Positions 38,086 through 46,790 of a DNA stretch of 64,000 nucleotides are shown piece after piece. Numbering within the stretch: the stretch's first letter is position 1; the number at the start of each line of letters is the position of its first letter. A program made the position numbers and the translations under genes. This DNA comes from Cyanoderma ruficeps (lineage: Eukaryota > Chordata > Aves > Passeriformes > Timaliidae), in assembly GCA_008694505.1 (NCBI GenBank), contig VZDJ01004378.1, forward strand, positions 15,803,645 to 15,867,644, read 5' to 3'. A model generated the notes under the pieces. It saw only the letters and a list, made by a program, of their open reading frames with translations, ran no database searches and was not told the DNA's origin.

Positions 38086-38092
38086 CAATGCA
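38086..38092 (+). promoter_or_regulatory. HMGA2: miR-33-type seed match CAATGCA
   Basis: A seven-base match to the miR-33 seed in the context ACATTCAATGCAGG. Single heptamers occur by chance, so this is only a candidate. Confidence 0.4.
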
Positions 38093-38437
38093 GGAAATTT
38101 TTACTGGGTAGATAATCATGAGTGTATCTGCATTTCCCCCTTATTTCTATTTCAACCTTTTTGCAGTTAAGGAAGCAATGTCTTTTTTGTGTTTCAGCAT
38201 GACTATATGTTTTTCTTTCACTTGGTTTTTTTGATTTTTTTTTGTGTGGGTTTTTTGGTTTTGGTTTTATTTTATGTACTTACTCTACTCTCTGCTAGAC
38301 TTCTGTGTAATGTACTGTTAACTTGAATATATTTTTGTATTGAATTGCTGATAGGTTTGTGAGGATAATTTTCTTCAAGGACACTACATGACAGAAAAAA
38401 TTCAGCTGTAAAGTTTAAATATTACTGTCCAAGTTTG

Positions 38438-38444
38438 TACCTCA
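38438..38444 (+). promoter_or_regulatory. HMGA2: let-7 site 4 (7-mer-A1 TACCTCA)
   Basis: The context is TTTGTACCTCAAATG. It lies 43 bases before site 5, close enough for cooperative action of two silencing complexes. Confidence 0.82.
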
Positions 38445-38486
38445 AATGAATTGTTTAAAGAAATGGACTAATTGATTGACAAAGAC

Positions 38487-38493
38487 CTACCTC
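38487..38493 (+). promoter_or_regulatory. HMGA2: let-7 site 5 (7-mer-m8 CTACCTC)
   Basis: A seven-base seed match in the context GACCTACCTCCAGAC. It pairs with site 4 as a close doublet. Confidence 0.88.
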
Positions 38494-38872
38494 CAGACTT
38501 TAAATGGAATGAACTTCTTATTTTCAGCATTAGTTTTGAGACGTTTGAAACAGTTAGGACTGCAACTAATCCCTAATTCAAAATTATTTTTGTAAAATAA
38601 CTTGTGGAAAATGAACACATTTTAAATTACTTTCATATGAAAAATAAAAAAATTAATAAAAAAAACCTTCAAAGAAACTTGAAGCTTTGTAGGTGGGAAG
38701 CAACAAGCTCAGCTTTTGCATAATGCAATCACAAATATGTGTTTTTTAAAAAAAATTAGTAGATTGTAAGAAAATACTTGACAAGTATTTACATGTATTT
38801 TACACAAATGTGATTTTGTAATATGTTTCAGCCAGATTTATTTTAAATGCTTCTTATGTAGAGATTTTTTTA

Positions 38873-38983
38873 TTCTCCCCTCTCTCACTTTTGTTGTTCT
38901 TTCTCTCTCTCTCTCCCCCCCCTCCAATTTCATTTTCTCTATTTCTGTTTTCTTTCCCTTCTTCCTCTCTTTCCTAGCCAGTA
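38873..38983. repeat. pyrimidine-rich tract with (CT)n core in the 3' UTR
   Basis: This is an almost unbroken C/T stretch on the transcribed strand. It includes a pure pyrimidine core of about 25 bases near 38900-38925 with CT repeats followed by a C run. It may be length-polymorphic and could bind polypyrimidine-tract proteins in the mRNA. Confidence 0.85.
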
Positions 38984-39505
38984 CTTTGTACCATTGTATT
39001 AATAACTGGGCCAGGGGTAGTTTCTCAGGAAGGCGTCTGTTGGTATGGCTTTAGTGTGGAGCCAAATGCAGTTCAAGATAAGGACTTACTGGCTTCTTCC
39101 AAGAGGCAGTGTCAAGAAATATGGACCTCCACGAAAGACTGCACAGGGTTCAGTGATGAAAATTGCTGGGAAAGAGCTGTTTGGAATATTGTAACTAGAC
39201 ATGATAATATCAAGTGAAAGGGAAATAATCCTGGCTATACAGTAGCTCTAACAGGCCAAATCCAGTGTCACTTGAAGGCAGTAACAGGAATTTTGCTGAC
39301 TTCAAAGGGCATCAAATCAAGCCTTATCAAGTCCCTTTTGGGGTCTGAGGGGTTCTTTTGCATTTTTTAAAACCACGGTATTCAGTGGATGACACAGAAA
39401 TAATTGCTCTCTGTGTGTGTCACTCTTCAACCTCTGAGAGACTTACCACTCTGATGAACTGAATCTTACATTTTCTATATATTGTAGTACAATCAAAACA
39501 CATTA

Positions 39506-39512
39506 CTACCTC
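39506..39512 (+). promoter_or_regulatory. HMGA2: let-7 site 6 (7-mer-m8 CTACCTC)
   Basis: A seven-base seed match in the context CATTACTACCTCTTAG. Confidence 0.88.
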
Positions 39513-39525
39513 TTAGGGCCTACTA

Positions 39526-39532
39526 TACCTCA
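39526..39532 (+). promoter_or_regulatory. HMGA2: let-7 site 7 (7-mer-A1 TACCTCA)
   Basis: The context is TACTATACCTCATTTT. It starts 20 bases after site 6, so the two form a tight doublet near the distal end of the UTR. Confidence 0.8.
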
Positions 39533-39886
39533 TTTTTTCAGACTGAAAAATTGCATGTGGCCATTGAGTCAGTGAGAACATCATAAAATTTTTTATATAT
39601 ATAGTTTATTTTTGTGGGAGATAAATTTTATACGACTGTTCTTTGCTGTCATTGGTCACTGCTAACTATGACTGGACATGTAACTTCTCTACCATTTCTG
39701 CAAGAGAGGTGTGTTTGCAGGAAAAAAAAATGCTTCAAGATGTTGAACTACAGTTTACTTTTCCTCGTGAGTGTCTTCTAACTTTTTGCTTTGTTCTTCC
39801 TGTAGAGTTGCTGTCTATGATTGTACTTCAAATTGCTTGCTTGTTGAAAATGTTCCTTCAATGGTTTATCACAGTCTGTTCAGCAC

Positions 39887-39892
39887 AATAAA
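39887..39892 (+). terminator. HMGA2: proximal poly(A) signal AATAAA of HMGA2
   Basis: A canonical hexamer in the context CAGCACAATAAACATAATAG. Cleavage would fall about 15-25 bases further on. It may be an alternative end 74 bases before the distal signal. Confidence 0.6.
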
Positions 39893-39960
39893 CATAATAG
39901 CCTCTGTGATCCCCATGTTGCTTGATTCCTAGACTTTTGTCACAGTTCCATAAAATGGGT

Positions 39961-39966
39961 AATAAA
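39961..39966 (+). terminator. HMGA2: distal poly(A) signal AATAAA of HMGA2
   Basis: A canonical hexamer in the context GGGTAATAAAGTTTGGTCA, the context I recall at the end of the human HMGA2 mRNA, so this is the likely main 3' end. It runs straight into a hairpin (39964-39990). Confidence 0.78.
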
Positions 39967-39990
39967 GTTTGGTCACAATGACCAAATTTT
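39964..39990. repeat. hairpin at the HMGA2 cleavage region
   Basis: The left arm AAAGTTTGGTCA (39964-39975) and right arm TGACCAAATTTT (39979-39990) pair over 12 positions with one G-U wobble around the loop CAA. It overlaps the distal poly(A) signal and the expected cleavage point. Confidence 0.75.
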
Positions 39991-40568
39991 TAAAATCTTT
40001 GGATGCAAGTAGTCTTATTTTTTTTGTCCCATGACCACAAGCATGTGCCTGAGAAGTTAATTTGCTGTTAGGGGCCCCAGGGATGGGCACTTACCAGAGC
40101 TACACATCTTACAAGGCTCACTGAAAGGTGACACAGCCATTCCTGCTCCAGGACTTGCTGAGCTGAGGGCTGAACTGTGCCCTTGGGGACCAGCAATCCT
40201 ACCCACCAGACAGGGAACACCACAGCACAGACCAGGCTGATACGGGGTTTGTTGCCTGGTCTCAGATCCACCTCTTGGGGTCCACCAAGATGATAAGCCT
40301 TCTCTTCTTAGGCAAGATGGCAGTTTGCATCCAAGTTCATGGAGTTTCCATTATGCAGGCATTAGGTTAGAAAGAGCAGGTACTCAGAGCAGCAGACACA
40401 GGGATATGTCTGGATACTGTCTGGGGCACAAATTGAAGAGCTCAGGAAACTGTATTAAAACTCAGCTACCCCCAAGATTTGTCACAGGTAAGTTGGTAGG
40501 ATGCTTCTGTCTTCTCTTCATTTGCTCTTACATGGTCTTGTAGCCTGTTACAGTAAGATTTGAAGTTA
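39991..40568. other. intergenic spacer downstream of HMGA2, nothing recognised
   Basis: This unique-looking sequence lies between the end of HMGA2 and the first downstream CR1 copy. A 67-codon minus-strand frame (40068-40271) has no recognisable homology. Confidence 0.6.
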
Positions 40569-41126
40569 GAGAATCATAGAATATCCTGAGTTGGAGGGGA
40601 CCCACTAGGACTACCAAAGTCCAACTCCTGGCCCTGCACAGAACAGCTACAAGAATCACACCATGTGCCTAAGTGTGTTCCCCAAATGTTTCTTGAACTG
40701 TGTCAGGCTGTTGCTGTGACCACTTCCCTGGGGACCCTGTTCCTGGGTCTGACCGCCCTCTGGGTGAAGAATCTTTTTCCGATATCTAACCTAAACCTTC
40801 CCTGACTCAGCTTCATGACCTTTTCTGGAGTCATGTCCCTGGTCGTGAGAGTGAACAAATCAGTACTTGCCCCTCTGCTTCCCCTCGTAAGGAAGTTGAT
40901 GACCACTATGAGATGTCCCCTCAGTCTCCTCTTTCCAGGCCAAAGAATCCAAGTAACCTCAGCTGCTCCTCATATGGCTTCCCCTCAAGGCCCGTCACCA
41001 TCCTCATGGCCCTTTGGACACTCTCTAATAGATTTATATCTTTTTTTATATTGTGGTGCCCAAAACTGCAAACAGGACTTAAGGTGAAGCCATACAAGTG
41101 CAGAACAGAGTGGGGCAATCACCATC
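40569..41126 (-). mobile_element. CR1 LINE, 3' part of ORF2 plus 3' UTR
   Basis: The longest CR1 copy in the window, on the minus strand. On the + strand it begins GAATCATAGAATATCCTGAG and runs through GGACCCACTAGGACTACC, CTCCTGGCCCTGCACAG, GACCACTTCCCTGGGGACC, TCTCCTCTTTCCAGGCC and TATTGTGGTGCCCAAAACTG. It is 5'-truncated near 41126. The 5' half still shows ORF2-derived protein sequence (see the relic at 40921-41118). Confidence 0.96.
40921..41118 (-). pseudogene. relic of CR1 ORF2 C-terminus (reverse transcriptase polyprotein)
   Basis: The minus-strand frame contains KKDINLLESVQRAMRMVTGL and YEEQLRLLGFFGLERGD. This matches the conserved end of CR1 ORF2 (pattern K-D-I-x-x-L-E-x-V-Q-R ... 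YEE-RL-x-x-LGLFSLE). Only about 65 codons remain, with no catalytic reverse transcriptase or endonuclease domain, so it is inactive. The upstream methionine is fortuitous. Confidence 0.85.
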
Positions 41127-42186
41127 TGATTAAGTCTGTGGTGCATGTCCATTGATTCATATTGGCAACCATTCCTCTCTCACCTAAGGGGGTTGTGCAG
41201 TTATTTTTTCTGAGATGTGTGGGTTTACACATTCTTTGTGTTCACTCATTTGCAGACTCTCCACTCTCAATGTCTGTCTTCCCAAGGGCTTCATGACATG
41301 TTCTCTTTGGGCTCAGTTACTTGTAAAATAATCAAAATAACATCACAAAAAAAGCACTAAGTAACAACACCCATTCAGTCCTGAGTCAGATGTGAGTAAT
41401 TGCATTCATCACATTATCTGTTCTGTTCTCTTGTGATTTGTCACCCTGCTTAGTGGTATTAAAAGATCATTCCAGGGTTCAGTCTTCTTGGTGGTCGTCT
41501 TCGCTGTGTTTGCCATCACTCGGCTCTTCCTGTTATTTTATCTGATGTGATGCTCCAGCTGTAACCCACCCACCTGACGGGTCAGCCAAGTGGCTGAACT
41601 TCTGCTACTCTGTGCTTAACTCCCCTCTACTTCTTAGTCATTCCTCCAGCTTGCTTCACTCCCACTTCCCCTTCTCAGGGCATCTCCCAATAAATTTCTG
41701 CGTGCTTTATTCCTTGGTGAGACTATTTCTGTGTGTAAAACTAACTGGCTTCTGCAGGATCAAGGCCTGCATTTGTCTAGCAGCCAAGAGTGCTTTATCC
41801 AAGATGCCTGTGGCAGGAGTCATATTAAGTTTCTGGTTTTGCTTTCCTCTGCCATCACATCTCATCCGCACAAATATGGGGAGGAATTATTGAAAGCTGA
41901 TGCTGCCAGTGCCTTGCACAGTATTTAATTGTCCATAGCTCTTTTCAAAACCAAACTATTTGGTCTGGTCATCATTAGAAACAGGACCCAGAGCGATGTG
42001 ATTCTCCCAGTCACATGAGAGGAGTCAGATTTGTCATGCCTCACACTTCACCTGAAGCCTGAATGATGCTTTTCACCCCAGCACCTCTGCATACAAGGAT
42101 GTAGAATTTTGCCTCTCAATTTTTCCTTTTTTAATGTCCCACCATCTTTGTGATTACATTAATTTTTAAATATACAGAAGTACTTA
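41127..42186. other. intergenic sequence, nothing recognised
   Basis: No repeat, RNA gene or exon signature is visible. Frames such as 41612-41893 (93 codons) have no recognisable homology. Confidence 0.55.
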
Positions 42187-42191
42187 AGCAT

Positions 42192-42625
42192 TGTCACGGT
42201 TTAGGAACGGCACTCCTGCTCCCTCCCTCAGGCCCCTCCAGTGAGAGACACAAAAGGCAGAGATTATGAGCTAAAAACAATTTACTGGAAACTGCAAAGA
42301 GATAAGAAAATAAACAGTAATAGCAACAATATTAATAACAACAGTGTAAAGAGAAAGGGTGTTTTACACGCAGGTTTCTCACCCATTGACCTGATGCAGC
42401 ACAACTCTGAAACAACCAACAAAATGGCAGCCGAACCCTCTGTGCACCTGCTTTTACTCCGACTGCAGTCCCCTCCTTCTCGGAAGGGAGAATCTCTTAC
42501 TTCCACTCACCAGTGATGATGTGTGTGGTATGGAATGACAACATAGACACACCACATGGCTTCAGGCTCTGCACCCTTACGGCTACTGAGAAAAATTAGC
42601 CCTGTCCTTGGACGAAACCAGGACA
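42192..42625 (-). mobile_element. solo LTR of an endogenous retrovirus (434 bp)
   Basis: On the minus strand the element starts TGTCCTGGTTTC and ends CCTAAACCGTGACA, the TG...CA ends of avian ERV LTRs. It is flanked by AGCAT (42187-42191) and AGTAT (42626-42630), a 5-bp target duplication with one mismatch. No internal retroviral sequence or second LTR is present, so it is a solo LTR left by recombination. A 5-bp duplication fits an ERVL-type element, but the class is not certain. The overlapping open frames are not genes. Confidence 0.88.
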
Positions 42626-42694
42626 AGTATGTGGCCTTTAGCACAAATAAAGGTCCAATTGCTTTATGCCTGCTCTTTTCAGAAATACTACCAG

Positions 42695-42884
42695 TTGAAA
42701 CTTTATTGAACAGGTTGTCCCCAGAAGCTGTGGATACTCGATCCCTGGAAGCGTTCAAGACCAGGTTGGATGAGGCTTTGAGCAACTTGGTGTAGTGGAA
42801 AGTGTGCCTGCCCATGGCATGGGGCCTAGAATTACATAATCTTTCAGGTCCTTTTCAACCCAAACCATTCTGTGATTCTGTGAT
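42695..42884 (+). mobile_element. CR1 LINE 3'-end fragment
   Basis: It reads through GAACAGGTTGTCCCCAGAAG, CGATCCCTGGAAGCGTTCAA, CCAGGTTGGATGAGGCTTTG and TTTCAACCCAAACCATTC, ending TGTGATTCTGTGAT, the CR1 3' terminus. The 5' end is truncated about 70 bases after the solo LTR. Confidence 0.94.
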
Positions 42885-45800
42885 ATGTACTTGCTCAGCC
42901 GAATGAATGTGTGCCATTGTGTGTTAAGTACATTGTCTGAACAATAGAGACATGGAAACACTGGAAGTCAGAATTCACCTCCATGTGACAATAAGGTTTA
43001 ACATGTCTTTTTCCTTCACACCTTTTACTTCCCTTTGCCATTCAAACAACCTTTTGGCTTTTTTGATATGTTTCTCACTTCTTTCCTTCCCACCTGATAT
43101 CTAATGCTTTTCCCTCTCCTTTATCACTCTAAACTGGCAATTCTTCCGGTATTCAAGAGAAAGAAAGCATCCTCCTTTAATTAACATCCTCTGAAGATAC
43201 ATGAATGTAACTACGATTACCCTGAAGATAACAGTCTTCTGTAGTAGCAGTTTAAGTGGGAAGCAATCTGCCTGTTTACACTCTAAAATGAGACTGGAGA
43301 TGGTTGTGCCCCAAACCTGCCACACGGGATTACAATCAGCTTTTATCTGCTAGAAAAAAAGGGAAATTGAAGCATTAGCAGATAAGACACAAGCCTTAAC
43401 AGTGCTTCCCTACTGAGTTGGGGATAATTAAGCACAGCTAAAAACATTAGCATTGTCACATAAAGGAGGAGCTTTACATTGTTAATAATGGCTAGGGTAA
43501 AACTCAAACTGGAATCCAAACATATGCTGCATTAAGGCATGCTATTAAAATAATCAGTGAAAGAAAATAACAAATGAAAGTTGGGTGGATCTGAAAAATC
43601 AATAGCAGGCAGAAACATTAATTAGCAAGAGAGGAAACTTAGCAAAGACAGAAGTCCCATCAAAAAACAAGATTACATTACATTATACATGAATGTCAGC
43701 TACAAAATATTATGTGGGACCACCAAAGATTATGATTTTAATTGAAGGCGGTTTAAATTCAGAAAATCTATTAAACATATATAGTTCCTCAAGGCATTTT
43801 GTTCTTAGTTCAGGGAGAAGGAAAAAATAAGCACATTTTTATTGCACTGGAACACATTTGCCATAAAACCATAGTTTTAGCAATATCACATAATAAAAAG
43901 TAAAATTTAAATCAACATTTGAAAACAAATCAGCTCAGCAGATGCACTGAAGGAGTTGCTTTAGTCCTGCATAACAGCAGAGTATTGTCTTTGAAGCTAC
44001 ATCATAGTCTAAGATAGGGGTTTTATGAGGCCTGATATGCACAGAAGGTGTTCACAAGAGATTACTGCTCCTAGACTGCAGCTGCACTTGGGTCCAAGAC
44101 AGAATTGGAGAAAAGAGAGACAGAGTGAGGCAAATAGTGTTTTGAGCATGGCCAGAAGAAAGCTTGGCAAGGATGCTTTTGGCCCAAGTGCTGACCACAA
44201 AGACATGAGCAAAGCAGGTTCTGCTCCTGCTCTCCTCAGGAAACCAGACTCCAGGTGCTCTTCATGAAGAGCAGGTTTAAGACAAGAAATGCCCAACTCA
44301 ATTTGTCTTTCTAAATGGAAACTACATCCAGGACTCTGAAGTTTGGTTAATTGCTTGGATATGAAAAATGAAAATATGAAAAACAGCCACAGGCACATAT
44401 GTGGAGCAGAGGGTATCCCAAATAGTATCAGCAGGTTGGAACCACTGCCGCTGCTCGCATCAGCTGTTTGAGAGGGAAAGCTGCTGATATTGTGCTATTT
44501 ACATGACCTGCTTTCTTTCTTTATGGGAATTCAGAGGCTAACACACAGCCCTTAGTAAACATTCTATTGTTTGCTTAAGTATAACGGTGAGTTACCCTAG
44601 AAAATTAAAAATGACTTAACAGATCAATAAACTGTTCAGAAGTAACCACTCCCTGTCTGCCCCACACTATCACAGGTGGCACAGCAGTTCCATTACACCC
44701 TACAACAGAGTTTCTTTGAAATACCCTTACTGGTAAGGTCAGGGCTTCTCCTGAAGTGCCTTTGGAAGCTCACAGGCATGGTACAGTGTAGAAACCTACT
44801 TTAGATGATGCTGACCATCCTGTTCCAAGGACCTGAGGGACTTAGCAGGGGGTGTCTTGAATTTGGCCTTACTTTAGTTCCCTCCATAAGGCTACTGTGT
44901 AGTATATGGAGTGTTAAATTGAAAACATGAGATTTCCCTTTCACCCATTGCTGTGGGTTTCAGTAAAATAATCCGAGTAAAAACTAAACAGAGAAAAGCC
45001 AACCTTCATCTGAGGACTTCTCATTTTTATAATTCAAAGCACCTGCACCGGACCCTCTGTTTTGCAATGGGTGTTTGAGATGTACAGACACAATTTTTCA
45101 CTGCTGGGAAGATGATGCATAGGGAGATATGGCTACAGTCACTTTAGGTGAGTGTCTGTCTCTGTTTCCTACTGACAAAAGTCCAAAGGCTTCCCTGCTC
45201 CAAGGGGGTGGAATCCCTCAGCAGGGACCTGCAGTAACGTCAGCAGTGCAAACCTTTAGGATAGCCTGTTCTTCCCCACCATGTCTACAAAGGCAGTTCA
45301 AGACACTTTGAGAGCATCAATAAAATGAGTGGGTGTCCTCATAATCTATGGAGGTGAAAAATGGCCACACCATGTTTTCAACTGAGACAAACTCCCACAA
45401 TCTAAAGAGGGCGGACCCCAGGAAGCAGTGGAATAGTAGTAAATAAAAAAGTAAATTAAGTGTTTGGTGTTGATGAAAAGTTAGCATGTTTTTCTTCAGT
45501 TAAACGTCAAAAGAGTAGCCAAATTAACAGTTTTTCTGCTTTTAGGCAGATATCTGTGTCACCAAGCTTTAGTCATTTAAAACTTAGATGTCTCATCTAA
45601 GGTTTTCATCAGCCAGAGGGCAATTCCTTCCTTCCTAAAATATGGGTCCAAGCTGGGTGGGATGAATCACTCATCCCTCCCTACTGACTGTTCAGGAAGT
45701 CGAGACAGTGATGTTAACTTAGCTCAAAAAAAAAAGTGAATATGGGTCATTTCCATTACATTGCTGAGCTGAGCAACTCCTACTCATGAGCAATTGCTCT

Positions 45801-46060
45801 AACCCCTGCACTCGTCTTCCAGATGTGTCTCCAAAGGCAGATAAATCAGTTGTCTTCTTCACATCCACAATGTAGGTGCATAAAATCCATAATGAGATTC
45901 AGGCTTTGTGTCCCAGTTTCACAGAAACAATTAAGTGCACACTGGGAGAGGGACAGGGTCAGCATAAAGAGTCAGGTCTCCTCTGAGCCAGCACAACCCA
46001 TTGCCTGGAGCAAGCAGGCATCTTACACCTGTCCCTTGAATGCAACTCATCAAAGGCTAG
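42885..46060. other. intergenic sequence, nothing firmly recognised
   Basis: AT-rich unique sequence. The part around 43500-43950 has several homeodomain-like cores such as CATTAATTAGC (43616-43626), but no conservation data are available here. The 129-codon minus-strand frame at 44009-44398 has no recognisable homology. Confidence 0.5.
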
Positions 46061-46065
46061 GGTGA

Positions 46066-46628
46066 GGCTGTGGTTTAACCCCAGCTGGCAACTAAGCCCC
46101 ACACAACTTACTCTTCCCCAGTGAAATGATGGAGACGAAAAGAAGAGTAAAAGTGAGGAAAATCTTGGATTGAAATGTAGACAGTTTAATGGGTAAAACA
46201 AAAGCTGCCTATGCAAGCAGAGCAAAACAAGGAATTAATTCACTACTTCCTGTGGGCAGGCAGGTGTTCAGCCATCTCCAGGATAACAAGGGTCCCTCAT
46301 GCATAGTGGTGACTTGGAAAGACAAATGACATCACTTCAAATGTGTGTCCCCCTTTTGTCCTCTTCCTCCAGATTTTATAGACTGAAGATGATGTCATGT
46401 GGTATGGTATATCCCTTTGGTCAGCTGTGTTCCCTCCCATCTGCTTGTATATCCCTAGCCCACGTTTTGGTGCAGCAGTACATGAAGCAGAAAAAGCACT
46501 GATGCTGGGCAAGCCCTGCTCAGCAATAACAGATTTGTATTATCCACAGTTTTCAGCACAAATCAAAAACTTATTCCCATACAGCTACTATGGAGAAAAT
46601 TAATTCCACCCCTGTCAAAACCAGCACA
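46066..46628 (-). mobile_element. solo LTR of an endogenous retrovirus (563 bp), promoter elements visible
   Basis: On the minus strand it starts TGTGCTGGTTTT and ends near GGGGTTAAACCACA, a common avian LTR family. Flanks GGTGA (46061-46065) and GGTAA (46629-46633) form a 5-bp target duplication with one mismatch. On the minus strand a CRE-like TGACATCA (46390-46397) precedes a TATA box TATAAAA (46374-46380), and an ATTAAA poly(A) signal (46185-46190) lies downstream. That order gives a complete U3-R-U5 layout. No internal viral genes are present. Confidence 0.93.
46374..46380 (-). promoter_or_regulatory. TATA box of the solo LTR
   Basis: TATAAAA on the minus strand lies 10 bases downstream of the CRE-like octamer TGACATCA (46390-46397), the usual U3 promoter order in this LTR family. 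Activity today is unknown. Confidence 0.6.
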
Positions 46629-46730
46629 GGTAATTTCAAATCAAGATCTTAGAGGTATTTAATCCCATCCACCAGTCAGTCATTTCTTTGATGTCCCTAG
46701 TACGTTAGGAGCACTAAGGTCACATGTCTT

Positions 46731-46790
46731 TGGGGATTGGGTGAGATGACCTTTAAAGGTCCTTCCAACCCCAACCATTCTGTGATCCTA
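46731..46790 (+). mobile_element. CR1 LINE 3'-terminal stub (about 60 bp)
   Basis: It reads TTGGGTGAGATGACCTTTAA, then CTTCCAACCCCAACCATTCT and TGTGATCCTA, the last 60 bases of a CR1 element. It is an extreme 5' truncation. Confidence 0.85.

Larger units (their letters stand above)
36831..39985 (+). other. HMGA2: HMGA2 3' untranslated region (about 3.15 kb)
   Basis: The UTR begins after the TAG and runs to near the distal poly(A) signal at 39961; the cleavage point is inferred. Its length is close to the roughly 3 kb of human HMGA2. It contains seven let-7 seed matches, three ACTTGAA (miR-26 type) and one CAATGCA (miR-33 type) heptamers, a pyrimidine tract (38873-38983), an A-rich stretch near 38638-38667 and many AU-rich segments. 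The open frame at 39643-39891 lies within it and is not a gene. In mammals this UTR represses HMGA2 after embryogenesis through let-7, and the same control is expected here. Confidence 0.93.

Noticed and set aside
40068..40271. 67-codon minus-strand frame just past the HMGA2 end
   Set aside because: No recognised homology and no splice or promoter signals; kept as intergenic.
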